From Lunularia cruciata (lineage: Eukaryota > Streptophyta > Marchantiopsida > Lunulariales > Lunulariaceae), in contig OX419761.1 in assembly GCA_948567375.1 (NCBI GenBank), positions 52,330,501 through 52,394,500 on the forward strand: 64,000 bases of DNA. The letters run 5' to 3'. Shown in pieces: positions 11,556 through 23,432 of the stretch. How positions within the stretch are numbered: position 1 is the stretch's first letter; each line of letters begins with the position of its first letter. Made by a program: the position numbers and the translations under genes. The notes below the pieces were generated by a model. It saw nothing but the letters and a program-made list of their open reading frames with translations, searched no databases and was not told the DNA's origin.

Positions 11556-11579
11556 ATGAGGAAATTTTCTTTGGCAAGG
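11556..11579 (+). pseudogene. First codons of the old family 1 gag
   Basis: ATGAGGAAATTTTCTTTGGC matches the start of the young gag (54242), with a small deletion. The frame is then cut by the family 2 LTR inserted at 11580 and resumes at 19162. Confidence 0.65.
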
Positions 11580-12371
11580 TGTGACAACCCAACAAGTATC
11601 AATTTTGCCGTAATCAAGCAAGTAAAGTTTGTTCCCACAAAGATACAATTCAGAAATGGTCAAATACAAAGCAAACAATTAAAATTCAGTTCTTCTTGGT
11701 TGGGTATTTTATCTCTTAGGTAGAAACCACACCCAAAAGAGAGTAAAAAGCACTGATTACAATCTTGTCCCAAATTACACACTCATAATCACAATACTCC
11801 AAATCTTTCCAAACCAACTTCGATTGGGATGATTCAGATTCTCCTAAAGATGGCTACTTCATTGCAAAACAACTTTGCCTTAGAATTGTGTTCCACTCCT
11901 CCACTAAAGGCACAACTTCCTTGATCAAAAATTGTTTCATATCAAACTCATACTGCACTCATAAATGTAGAATATTACCAACACTACAATTCCTTTCAGA
12001 TATGTCAAGGCATTGCTTCAATTGCACTTCACTCAAGATCAAACACATAGAATGAAGATCAAGGCTATGGAATCCAACATCCAACAAACACACTAATTTT
12101 CACTTTGAAATTCTCCACAAACTCACAAACATAAGCACAAACTTGATACTTGGAATTAAGCTCAAGCAACGAGCATTGAACTCAACACTTTGCATTCTCT
12201 ATATTCAGAAATTATGAATATTGAACAACATAAAACTACAAATGCCTTCTTTAAATAGGCTGAGCACTTTGACAGTTATCTAATATTGGTTCCTAATAAC
12301 TTTACCAACCTGTAGATCCAAAATGACAATGCACCTCTTCATATCTGCCTCTTCTGATCTAAAATCTATTA

Positions 12372-14945
12372 CTACTCTGATTTGATGTCAACCTTGACTT
12401 TGGCTTCCAAACCAAATGATCCTCTTATTACTTCTCCTTCTTTGGATCTATCTTCTTCTACTACATCTTCTACCAATTCTATCACTTCTTTGCTACACTT
12501 AGTAACTAAGACCATGGGTAATCTACCTATGTCTTTATCTTTTGATCCACCTGTCTCTAATGTCTCAAACAATTGATCCAAAGACACTTACACTCCTACT
12601 TTTGCTACTTCGGACTTCTTACCACCTTTCACACTACTCCAAAGTCTCTCTAACTTTGAATGTACTAAATCTAATTTGAGACACACATTGTCACACACAC
12701 ATTGTCATTAACACACATTGACACACCTCTAACATCTTCCTATCTACTAGATCTCTCAAGAAAATCAATAATTTATTCAATTCAATGTCTTTCGCTTTCT
12801 TCTTCCTCATCTCTTGCATTAGCAATTTCAACTTGTGTAATCTCACTTCCTCTGACTAACACTCAGATATCATTCCAAGCATTGCCTTCACCCTCACCAC
12901 TACTTCTTCAATTATCTCCTGCCTTGGCATCTGTAGCTTCTCCTTCTCTACTAACAACTCCTCACAATACATCTTTACTTCATCTTCCAACTCGGCCTTT
13001 AAAGCTTCCTTCTCTTTCACACTCTGCTTGAGTTGCTCTTCTATTCCTCTAATTAAACCACCCAAATGCTCTTCTTCCCGATTCTGCATAGTTAACTCCA
13101 TCTGCCAAGCTCTATCTTTCTCTGCTACACTTGTCTTCAAACTCTCCAACTCTTGTCCCATGACTGCTTTCAAGTGATTGACCTCCACTTGCGTGTCATG
13201 CACTTTTGTCCTCAAGGTCTCAGTCTTTGCCATCTGCTCCCTTCTTTCTTCTTCTTGCTTTGCCATGGCTTTTCCTCTCTTCATGTAGTCCTTTGTCAGG
13301 CTCTCAATCTCCTTCCTCCTAAGCTCCACCTCAATCCTGATGTTTGCTAATTTCCGCTCTCCATGAATTGACTTTCTTCTTAACTTCAAACTTTCTTCAC
13401 TCATAAATTGCACTACTGCCAATTCATCTTTCAATTCAAGGTGATCTATTTTCAACCCTTCTCTCTTCTTCTTTAACTGCAATAGCAAAGAAGAAACCAC
13501 CTACGACAATTACTCTACCTCATCAAAGACCCTTGAGCTCTTGGGTTTCTCAAGTTCTTCTCTCCTCACTTCTTCTATTGGAGCTTTACTCCAAAGTCTT
13601 AACCTCCTCACTCTCAAGAGCATATCATCCAAGCTCTCCCTCTTTTCCACTATTGGACTTACATTGCTTGTTTCTGCACCTACAATAGGAACACTTCTCT
13701 TTGAGCTTCTACACTTCTAAAACTCTAACTTTGGCTTGGCTTCTAGAGTCTCTTCTATCTCCATGCTTGACAATTTTGGGCATGGAATTCCTCCTCCTCC
13801 CATGCAATCAATCGCTGCATGGAACTCCTATTCTTTGGTGTTAGCATCGTCTTTGCCCCATTGCTAAGCTTCCATTTCACCTTCACTTCCGTTGCTCAAC
13901 CTTTTGCTCCACATCATAAGCTTTGGTTCTTCTTCTTCTCCCAAGTCTTCTGACTTGTACTCAACTTTGCCTTCCGACTCTTTTGCTCCCAATGACTCAT
14001 AAGTACTATGATGTCTTGCCTTGGGTTCACCTTCCTTGTCTTCTTTGGCTGGACTGGTAACATGCTCTCCTCAGAATGACTTCTCTTCCTTGTCTTTGGG
14101 ATATTCACTGCTATCCTCATGTGCTGCTCCGTTTTTGCATAATGCTCATCACTACTTCAGATGTGTTGGATATATTGTTGTTCTTCCTCATCCGCAGCTT
14201 TTTGTAGGTCTGGAGACACCATCTTCCTTCACTCGGTCTCCTTCATCAGATTCAACCCAAAGTAGAAATGTGCAGAAAATAGCACCAAGTAGTGGGGAGC
14301 ATCTTGATCTCTCCAACATCACACCATTTTCCACGTTCTTTGGTGAAAACACTTTGCCCAATCCACCGGCGCTCCTGCAAACATCTAATGAAAGAACACC
14401 GCATGGTGCTTCATCACATATGTCATACAATCTGGCTTGAAGAGTGCCATCATCACCCCAACAATACTTTGCTTGACCAAGTCCCGATAGGTATCTACTT
14501 TGTACCCGTTCTTTGTGCATGATGCAATGAAGGAATTTTGAATTTTGTCCTTCAACTCCGCAAGCTCTCCCTTCCCAAGGAACATAGCCCCAAATTCCTC
14601 ATTGGCCTCTCTTTCCAACACCAATCTCCAATCCAACTCTGTCCATCCAGCCAGATTTCCTTGCTTAGGTCCCTCCTCACAATCACTTGTAGCTACTTCT
14701 ACCATGAAACCTAGAAAACTCAAGTTTCAGTTCCAGGCCAGAAATGTGACACAAAGCCTATTCAGCACTTCAATCTTGGCTGTCATATCTAACCTTTGAA
14801 TAACAGGATTTCTTACTACAAGTGAAGGGCTCTTCTTGTCACCCTTGTTTAGCATTGTGCAATCTCTAATGCATGGTAGCTGAAAGATAATTCTACCGTC
14901 TCTTGGTCTTGAGATCCTAACTCCTTCAGAATTGTTAAACCTCAA
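12372..14945 (-). pseudogene. LTR-encoded coiled-coil protein, copy 3, broken
   Basis: From the N-terminus (14945 downwards) the blocks are VIQRLDMTAKIEVLNRLCVTF, TELDWRLVLEREA, TKNGYKVDTYRDLVKQSIVG and MKHHAVFFH (14385-14945), a basic linker (13914-14120), a 214-residue coiled coil (12856-13500) and an acidic C-terminus ending KVDIKSE (12372-12587). Stops and frameshifts lie between the blocks. It shares features with both subfamilies (FLGKGELAE as in B, IQNSF as in A). A (CA)-rich slippage tract at about 12690-12725 interrupts the C-terminal part. Confidence 0.7.
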
Positions 14946-15323
14946 ACTATTGACTGGCCTTTGCTACATGCATTCCTTTGGGTCTACTACTCAATGGCTT
15001 AGGATACTTGTATGACATTTCAAAATCCCCTTGATAAAGTTTTGATTTTATAGTGCTCATTGATCGGTCATTCTTCAGTCAATCTTCATTGAAACTCACA
15101 CCTTCTACATGAGTTCATTCTGGTGTTGTCAAGGTTAGTCATTCACACCTTAGTCATTTTTTTACCTGTCCTTTCTTGATTGACAAATCCAAAGGAAAGT
15201 TATTACGTTGTCTTTGCATCGGGTTGATCATCATGGGGCAATGTGGTACCCACATTTTTTGTTTTTTTAGGATAGGTAGTAAGCAACAAAGTAAGCACGG
15301 AAAAGTTGAATTGCGGACAAAGA

Positions 15324-15590
15324 ATGGACGGAAGTAACTTTGGAGGAAAGCCGAAGAAGATGACATTGGATCCGATGATGGAGGTACTTGGAAGAGGAGT
15401 ACGCCAGAAACAAGCCAAAGATCATTGTCTTTGGGTTGGAAAACATAGGACAGACGAAGACTGTTTAACAACCTCTATACGTGGCAAGAAAGTACATCTC
15501 AAGAAACGGCAAGGGGGGCAGAAGAATCATGTCTTGATAGTGATTGGGAGTGCACGCAGAAGAGAGAAAATCACTAACAAAATCGACTGA
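15324..15590 (+). CDS. Small ORF upstream of the U3 protein (subfamily A)
   Basis: The frame opens at MDGSNFGGKPKKMTLDPM and continues to a TGA at 15588-15590. It matches the ORF at 6146-6412 in start, position and basic composition. It is followed within a few bases by the main U3 coding remnant. It could be part of a longer original protein. The function is unknown. Confidence 0.4.
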   Translation: MDGSNFGGKPKKMTLDPMMEVLGRGVRQKQAKDHCLWVGKHRTDEDCLTTSIRGKKVHLKKRQGGQKNHVLIVIGSARRREKITNKID

Positions 15591-15593
15591 AGA

Positions 15594-18143
15594 ATGACTG
15601 CGATTTGGGGCAATATAAAATTGCGACTACGCAGGAGGAATTCAAACACTCTGAGTAAATTCCCAATTCCTTTGAGTAGTTGTCCTGCAGTAATGCGTGT
15701 CCAAAAGCCCGTCGAGAGTGAAATTTTCTGGAACCCTGAGGGAGTTAGAGTGTCTCGTCCAGGAGAGGGGCTGATCTTCCAATAGCGTAGAATGAGAGAA
15801 CAAATCATGGCAAAGAAGGTGGCCAACACGCTGGCAGTGAGAGGTTTTGCAATTCAAAGAGTGGATGTAGTAGCTAGAATTGAAGTCTTGGTTAGACTTT
15901 GTATTACCTTTTTAGCATGGAACTAGAATTTCAGTTTCTTGGGAGTGATGGCAGAGATCACTGCCACTAATTGTGAGGAGGGTCCCGAGGTGGAGGGGAA
16001 GAGAGGCAATCCGGCTCGATGGACTGAGTTGGATTGGAGATTAGTATTGGGAAGAGAAGCAAGAGAGCCGACAGGGGTCACCTTCTATCGGAAGTGTCAT
16101 GCTGCAAAGGAGACGGCAGAGATTTGCAATTCATTTTTTGCTCCAAGAACTACAAATTGTTACAAGGTGGAATCCTATTGGGACCCGATCCGAAGAAGTA
16201 TCGTGGGGGCGATGATGGCCATGTTCAAGCCGGAGCAAACGACCTACGTGACCATGCATCAAGCAGTCTTCTTCCATCAGATGTTTGCAGGAGTACTAGT
16301 GAATTGGGCAAAGTGCTTCCATCACCAAACAAGGCAGATGGTGGTGAATTGGAGAATAGGCTTGCCACTGCATTATTTCGCACCGTTTGCGGCTCATTTC
16401 TACTTCGGGCTGAACTTGCTGTCCAAAGACGAGCATCATCGTATGGTCTTGCACATGCACCCTGACTTGAGACGCAAAGCAGACGAAGAGGAGCGACAGT
16501 ATATGCTTCATCTGTGAGCAAATGATGAGTACTTTGCAAGGACGGGACAGTGGAAGACCGAAGATGTTGCCAATCCAAAGATGAAGAAGCAAAGTAGACC
16601 CAAAGAAGCCAAATCATCGCCCATCCAATGCAAGACTCGGAGGCTGATGTTGAAGACTACTAACGTCGTAAGGAGGGCATCATCGGGATTGGAGTCAGAT
16701 GAAGAAACTGAGTCGCAAGAAGAGGACTCGGAAGAAGAAGAGCTCACGTTGAAAGTGAGGAGTCTGGGAGCGATAGTGAGGGAGAACCAAAAGTCCAGCA
16801 ATTGGTGGTGGTAAGTGAAGCTGGTCAGGCGATGGTGGAGAATATGTCAAGATCAGAGGAGGAGGTAGAGAATCTCGTGGGGCCCAGTTCAAGAGGCAAA
16901 GATGAAGACAATGCTGACGCAATGAAGATACGAAGATCGTGACTTCGGATGAAGGAGCCAATGATAGAAGGGACGACTCCAGACAAAGATGGCAAGGAAG
17001 AAGAAGAAGACTTCGTCGGGATAACATATTTGACAAATGTGGTCACACCATTACTAGAGCTGTTGAAGGACCATCGTAGAGAAATTCCCCAAGATCGAAG
17101 GAAAGGGATGAATGAATTGCAGATGGTGAGGTATTTGGTGAGTAAGGTGACAAAATTACAGGAACAACAAGTCCAAAGAAGCACGGAAATTGAAGATCTT
17201 TGGAGGGAGGAAGACGCAAGGAAGAAAACACTAAGCGTGCTACAAGGGAGTTGTGCAGAGAAAGAGAAGGAACTATAGAAGCAAGCCGGAGCATTAAAGG
17301 AGCAGGTGATGTAGCTCAGCAAGATGAAGGAGGAAGTGAGTGATGTGCGCATCAAAATTGTTCATCTGAAGGTGATGACCATTGTGATGGAGCAGGAGCT
17401 GGACAGCTTGAAGAAGAGTGCCGCAGCAAAAGATCAAGCATGGCAGAGAGAGTTGGCGGCCAGACAAGAAGAAGAAGAGAGATTGCGGGAACTTGTCAAG
17501 AGTGAGGAGAAACAGAAGGTGCTATATGTAGAGGAGAAGAAGATGCTCGCTGCAGACTACAAAGACGAGTTGAAGATGTATCAAGTGGAGTTGAAGGTAG
17601 AACATTCTTGAGGATATGCATCGGAATCAGTAAGAGACCTTGCATGGAAATTACGAGCACTTTTAAGCACGGAGGCTGAAGGAAGATTGGAAGAAGCTCG
17701 TCTGCATGAGTTGAAGTTACTTGTGCAAGAGACTCGGAAACGGAAAGCCAAAGACGTGGACATGAACACCTTGTTGATCTGATTGAGGGAACGCGTAGAT
17801 AGGAAAATGTTAGAAGTAGAAGACAATGTTAGTCTCAGATTAGATTTAGTCAATTCTGAGTTAGAGAAAATTCAGAATAGTGTGACAGTGGAGAAGAAAC
17901 CCGATGTTGTAGATGTAGGAGTACAAGCATCATCGGACTTGATAATTGGCACTTTAGAGAAAAGTGGGTCAAAAGATAAAGCAATAGATGGAGTAACCCA
18001 AAACTCAATTGAAGATTGTAGTGAAGAAGTTGTAGAATTAGTGAAGAAATTAGTAGAATCAGTCATACCCCGAAGAATGAGAACTAGTAGGAAGATCATC
18101 GGGTTTGGAAGCCGATGATGATGTAGACATCGGATCGGGATAG
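15594..18143 (+). pseudogene. LTR-encoded coiled-coil protein, copy 4 (subfamily A), broken
   Basis: The longest block (15939-16517, 192 residues) holds the conserved N-terminal domain with MAEITATNCEEGPEVEG, RWTELDWRLVLGREA, QAVFFHQMFAG, NWAKCFHHQTRQMV and PFAAHFYFGLNLL. A Lys/Ser/Glu-rich linker follows (16581-16814). Coiled-coil blocks cover 16949-17278 and 17324-17611. The C-terminal block (17783-18118) has RVDRKMLEVEDNVSLRLDLV. At least four stops or frameshifts separate them. The equivalent of the copy 1 start Met is lost. The domain order is the same as in copy 1. Confidence 0.75.
15614..15620 (+). promoter_or_regulatory. TATA-like box before the U3 ORF (copy 4)
   Basis: TATAAAA lies just upstream of the main U3 coding block, at the place where subfamily B copies have TATAAAAA. 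Confidence 0.4.
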
Positions 18144-18263
18144 AAGTCAATTTTGAGATAAGAAGAGGCAGATATGAAACGATAAACTGTCATTTAGGAT
18201 TTGCAGGTAGGAGAGGATGTTAGGAAGCGGTGCCTAGGTAGGCAAGTCTGTCATTTGCTTCAG

Positions 18264-18270
18264 TATTTAA
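18264..18270 (+). promoter_or_regulatory. TATA box at the U3/R border of copy 4
   Basis: TATTTAA lies 121 bp after the end of the U3 ORF. The same motif in the same context (GCTTCA.TATTTAA) is present in copies 6 and 9. It is the expected promoter of the retrotransposon's own RNA. An AGATAGATAAAG stretch follows about 50 bp downstream. Confidence 0.55.
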
Positions 18271-19161
18271 GTGGAGCAATCGCAGTATGATGTTGTTCAG
18301 TATTCAACTTTCTGAAGATAGATAAAGCGAAGTGCTGTTTTCAGTACTCGTCGCTTAAGCTTAATTCTGATTGTCAATTTCATGTGTGTGTTTGTGAGTG
18401 TGTGGAGAATTCCAAAGAGCAAGTCAGTGTGTCTGTGGATGTTGGAATCTACAGCCTTGATCTTCATTCTGTGTGTTTGATCCTGAGTGAAGTGCATCGG
18501 AGCAATGCCTTGACAGGTCTGAGAGGAATTGTAGTGTTGTTAGTATTCTGCATTGGTGAGTGTAGCACAAAGTTGATGTGAAGCAATTTTGATCAAGGAA
18601 GTTGTGCCTTCAATGGAGGGGTGGAACACAATTCTGAGGCAAAATTGGTCTTTGTAGTGAAGTGACGTCTTCGGGAGAATCTGAATCATCACAATCAAGA
18701 GTTGTTTGGACAGAATTGACTATGATGTGATTATGTGTGTGTATTCGTGACAAGTTGTCAAGATTGTGAGCTTGTTACTCTCTTCTGGGTGTAGTTTCTA
18801 CCTGAGAGATTAAAGAAGCAATCAAGAAGAACTGCACTTGTGACTTTTGACTTAGTATTTGACCAATTCTGGATAGTATCTCTACTGGAACGAACTTTAC
18901 TGACCCAATTATCGCAAAAGTGATATTTGCCGGGTTGTCACAGGCAAAGTTTCTTTACTTTGGGTTTCTTTGTGCCAAGTCTGATCCAAGTACTTTGGTT
19001 TTGACACAAAGTCACTTTACTTTGGGTTGCAATCCAAAGACACAATTCTTCTTCTTTCAATGCAATTGAAAGAGAAGAATTGTCTTGAACCCATTCAATA
19101 CAACTTTGTTTGTACACTTCTTCTTCAAAATAAAACAAAAACAAAAAATATGGGTACTAAA

Positions 19162-19983
19162 AAAGGATGGAGATGATATTGAGGCTTTTGTGAGAGACTT
19201 CAAGAGAGCTTGGATAGGAAACAATGAGAGGAGGAACATTGAGTGGGCTTTGTTATTACTCAATTTCTTTGAGGATGTAGCTTTTACATGGTATGAGTCT
19301 AAATACAAGAAGCAAGAGAGGAGAAATGGCCAAAAAGAGTCCTGAGAGAGTTTGACTACTACTTATTGATAATTTTTTTTGGGATGAAAGTTATAAAAGA
19401 TTAATGAGTGAGGTTAACTTCCTCAAAAAAATAGATGGAGAAAAAGTGAGAGTGTATGCAAAAAGAGTGGAGAAATTAGAATCTTGATTCCATATAATCT
19501 TGAGGAAGAACAAGGATGGAATAGAGACTACTATGATTGGGATAGTAGCGATGCTCACCAAGAATTTTATGGTACAAAGTAAGGTGGATATGAGAAACTT
19601 TCTTCTATGATAGAAGCTATCAAGATTGCAATTCATATGGAGGAGAGTTTGGAACATGATGAGAGTGAATTGGTAGTGAAAGAGATTGTGCATCCTCCAC
19701 AAATCTACAAGTATGGTAGAATTTTTGATACTTTGTTGGCAAGGGTTGCACCATAAGTAGTAGTTGCTTTGGTTCTTGCACCTCTACCACAAGATCTGCT
19801 TCAAACTATCAAACTGAGTAACTTGCAAATCTCAAGACCAATGAAGTGAAACTATGGGAGAAGAGGGAGGTGGATCAAAATTTGAGGAAAGAGCCAAGGG
19901 GTTATGAGAATGATCCATATAGAGGAGGTGAACCAACTAGCAATTTGAATGATAGAAATTGTTTTGGTTGTGGAAGTAGAGGT
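19162..19983 (+). pseudogene. Old family 1 gag, continued
   Basis: This resumes the gag that starts at 11556. Recognisable blocks are EAFVRDFKRAWIGNNERRN.EWA, TWYESKYKK, LEHDESELVVKEIVHPP, DPYRGGEPTSNLNDRN and the first half of the zinc knuckle CFGCGSRGH. Several frameshifts and stops are present. The knuckle is cut before its last cysteine, where family 2 LTR sequence begins near 19984. No family 1 pol follows, so the rest of this element was lost in that join. Confidence 0.8.
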
Positions 19984-22900
19984 CACAACTTCCTTGATCA
20001 AAATTGCTTTGCATCAACTCCGCACTATGCTCACCAATGAAAAATATTACCAACACTACAATCCTCTCAGATCCTCTCAGATCTATCAAGGCATTGCTTT
20101 GATTGCTATCCACTCAAGATCAAACACACCAAATGAAATCAGAGATGTGGAATCCAACATCCAACACTCTATCTTGCACTTTGAATTTCTCCAAACACTC
20201 ACAAAGATACACATAAGATTGATACTCAATTTAAGCTGAAAAAATGAGCATTGAGTTACAACACTTTGCTTTATGCAACTTTGAAAATACAGATACTAAA
20301 TAACACAACATTGCAAATGCTTTCTTTAAAGAGGTCAAGCATTTTGACAATTACTCACAAAAATATTGTTCTATAACAACTTTACCAACTTGTAGATCCA
20401 AAATGACAAACCACTTCTTCATATTTGCCTCTTCAAATCTCAAATCTGTTTCTAATCCAATCCAATGTCAATTTTGACTTCAGCTTCTAAACCAGATGTT
20501 AATACAATCACTTCTCCTTCTTTGGGTCTCCTTACTACTACTACTTTATATTCTATTTCTTCTATCTCTTCACTTTGAACTACAATTGCAAACATGGGTA
20601 ATCTATCTACTTCTTCACCCAACAACCCACTTTTCTTTAATGTCTCAGGCAACTCACCTTAAGACACTTGCACTCCTACTGCTACAACCTTGGACTTTGT
20701 ATTTATCTTCATCTAACTAAAAAGTCTATTTCAATCTGATCTAACAAAATCTAATCTTAGACAGACATTGTCTCCTACCTCTAACATCTTCCTATCTACT
20801 CGATCTCTTAAGCGAATCAAAAGATTATTCAATTTTGCATCTTTTGCTTTCCTCCTTCTTGTCTCCTACACCAACAACTTCAACTCATGCATCCTTGCCT
20901 CTTTTGATTTACCCTTGGCTTCAGTACTTAGCATCACTATCAACTCCTTCACAATTGCTCTTACTGCATCCGACTCCATACTTAGAACTACCTTCTCCTT
21001 ACTTCTCTCTACTTCCAATTCATTCTTATACATAGTCAACTTGTCCTCAAATTCAGCCTTCATTGCCTCCTTCTCTTGCGCATAATGGACTAATTGATCT
21101 TCAACTCCTTGGAGCAACTCCCGCAATCATTCCTCCTCCTAATTACATTTTGTTAATTCCTGTTGCCATGCTTGGTCCTTCTCTGTTGCACTCTCCTTCA
21201 AGCTCTCCAGCTCTTGCTCCATTATTGCTGCAATTGCCTTTCATTATATGACCTCTACCCAAACATCAACAACTTCACATTTCCTTTTCTTGCCCAACAC
21301 CTTTTGCTTCTTCAATTCTTTGCTGCACTTCACAAAATTCTCTTGCGGGGCATCCAAGCTTTTCCTCCAAAGAATTGCTTCAGTACTTCACAAGTTCTTT
21401 GGCTTCCTTCTCTCCTTGGGTTAGCTTACTCCTTAAATCTAAGGTCTCCTCACTCCATTTTGTTACTACCACCAACTCATCCCTCACTTTTGAATGATGG
21501 CTCTTCATCTCCAGTTTCTTTTGCTATAGAAGCACTAGCAAAGGACAAATGATCTTTGATAGATACTCAATTCTACCATATCTTCCTTCATTGTCTCTTA
21601 TGTCTTTGTCTTTGGCAGGCATTTCTTTGGCTGGTGCCTTTCCTGAAGACATAATCTTTGTATCTTCAATGCCTCACCCGATAAGCTCTCTTCTTCATCT
21701 TCACCTTTGCTCGGTCCGGCAATGACCACTTGAGTGCTCTCTTCATTCTTGCTGGCTTTGGAAATACCAAGGCTCCTTCTCTTAGTCATCCATCTTCTAG
21801 CTCATATGCTAGCAAACTCTAGACACGGCTTGTCTCCACCTTCCATACAATCGATTGCCTTGTGAAACTCCCACTCTTCTTCTCTAACAATCCCTTCTCT
21901 TGATTGCTGAACTTTAGCTTCTCCTTCACTACCACTTCTAGACTCTTTGCTCTATAGTGTAAATTCTTGTTTTGCTCTTGAGGCTTCTTCCTTTGACTCT
22001 TTTTATCCTTTTGATTCTTCCTTTGAAGTTGATTCCTTCACTTCTACCAGTGCGGGCTTCAGATTTAGTCTTTGTATCTTCTAGGGCTGCATCAACATAA
22101 TTCATCCTTTGGGTCTACTTCTCTTCCTTGGCATGGGGATTTCCACTACTACTATCTTCTCCTTTCTACTCTTCAAATAATAATCATTGCCTTCACCAAC
22201 CCACTCAATGTAATATCATTTCTTTGTAAATTGAGGTGAAAATAGGACACAATCCGTGCTCTCTCCTCCAAGCTAAGTAGGTTTAGTCCAAAGTAAACAT
22301 GGGTTGCAAAGGGTATGAAGTAGTAGGGTGGCATATCTATCCTCCAATTGGTTATCTCTGCCTAACTTGTTGGTGCAAACACCTTGCCCAATCCACCACC
22401 TCTCTTGCAAACATCTAGTGAAAGAAGACTGCATGCTGCATCATTACATAAGTGGTTTGCTTTGGCTTGAACATAGCCATCATTGCACTCACAATCCCTC
22501 TTTGTACTAGATCCTTGTAGCTTTCCACCTTGTACCCATTCTTGGTGTGAGGTCTATTGAAAGAATTCCTCACCTTGGTAGTTTCTTTCAAACCATCACA
22601 CTTTTGATAGAAGGTGGTGCCTACCTCTCCGCTTCTCTTCCCAAGACTAATCTCCAATCTGACTCAGTCCATTGAGTCGGATTTCCTCTCTTCTCTTCAT
22701 GCTTGGGCCTGTCCTTGCAATTGCTAATAGTGATTTCTGCCATAAACTTTGGAAAGTTCAAATTCCAATTGCAAGCCAAAAATGTGATGCAAAGTCTGGA
22801 CAAGACTTTGATCCTTGCTACTACATCTAATCAACAAATTGTAGGACCTCTCATTGCACTCTGCTTATTTCTCTTTGGGACCATTCTGTGCATCTTCACT

Positions 22901-23418
22901 CTTTGCTTATGAAAGATCAACCCCAAGACTCCTACTCCTCTTGTGTTGTCATAGTTTGCATTCCCTTAGGTCGACTCTGAAGAGGAACATGATACTGGCA
23001 TTGCAGCACTTCCTCATCAAAATCTCAATTTTATAGTCTTTTTCTGATTGATTGATTGATCATTCTTCAATTGCTTCTCCATTTACCCACCAATTCTATG
23101 GCTTGGTTTCTTGTCACTTTCAAGATCATCTTGGTCCCGAGGTAGTCACTTTCTTCCCACATACTTTCTTGATTGGCTAAACTTGAGGAGAAGTTGTTAC
23201 AGGTTCTTTGGATCAAGTTGTGCATCCCAATATGAAGGCCTCTGTCTCCAACTTCATACTTCTGTCTATCGGACCTGAGTGCTTCTGATTTTGACCTAAG
23301 GTCAACTTTGGGTTTATGCCAAACACATGATTCTTTGTGTTTCTTCCCCCTTTAGCCCTCCTTTGGCTTTACCAACACACTTCTTCTTTAAAACTCATAA
23401 AAAAATGTGGGTATTACA
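19984..23418 (-). mobile_element. Family 2 3' LTR, copy 5, U5 end missing
   Basis: The U3 start (plus strand ATGTGGGTATTACA, ending at 23418) abuts a polypurine tract and family 2 internal sequence, so this is a true 3' LTR in minus orientation. About 320 bp of U5 are missing at the left, where the sequence joins family 1 gag at a short shared stretch (CACAACTTCCT in U5). There is therefore no left target duplication. Confidence 0.75.
20452..22803 (-). pseudogene. LTR-encoded coiled-coil protein, copy 5, broken
   Basis: Blocks from the N-terminus: RLCITFLACNWNLNFPKFMAEI and WTESDWRLVLGREAE (22621-22803), TKNGYKVESYKDLVQRGIVSAMM with QHAVFFH (22415-22657), a coiled-coil piece (20866-21126) with RMHELKLLV, and a C-terminal piece (20452-20652). 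The linker and most of the coiled coil are heavily decayed. Frameshifts separate all blocks. Same protein family as the other copies. Confidence 0.65.
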
Positions 23419-23432
23419 TACCCCCTCCCTCA
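23419..23432 (-). promoter_or_regulatory. Polypurine tract of family 2 (next to copy 5)
   Basis: On the minus strand GAGGGAGGGGGTA immediately precedes the TGTAATACCC start of the LTR. This is where plus-strand DNA priming occurs in LTR retrotransposons, and it identifies the repeat as an LTR. Confidence 0.75.

Larger units (their letters stand above)
15242..18942 (+). mobile_element. Family 2 solo giant LTR, copy 4 (subfamily A)
   Basis: The unit starts TGTGGTACCCACATTTTTTG and ends GCCGGGTTGTCACA, 3,701 bp. It is flanked by the perfect 5-bp duplication GGCAA (15237-15241 and 18943-18947). It sits near the U3 end of copy 3 in opposite orientation. The ends, the duplication and the absence of any internal region make this one of the clearest solo LTRs in the window. 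Confidence 0.88.
11580..19161 (-). mobile_element. Family 2 solo LTR, copy 3, split by copy 4
   Basis: The left end TGTGACAACCCAAC follows CAAGG (11575-11579). The right end ATGGGTACTAAA is followed by AAAGG (19162-19166), a 5-bp target duplication with one change. The target is the gag gene of the old family 1 element. The copy itself covers 11580-15241 and 18943-19161; the middle part is copy 4. All coding blocks are on the minus strand. Confidence 0.8.

Noticed and set aside
12690-12730. CA-rich tract as a microsatellite of interest
   Set aside because: It is a short local slippage in a decayed LTR copy; nothing suggests function.
15242-18942. Family 2 unit as a DNA transposon with short terminal inverted repeats (TGTGGTACCC and TGTGACAACCC)
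   Set aside because: The two ends share only an imperfect 10-bp match, whereas a polypurine tract and Gypsy internal sequence abut the unit start at three places and TATA and poly(A) signals lie near the other end. An LTR explains all of this; the DNA-transposon reading remains a weaker alternative.
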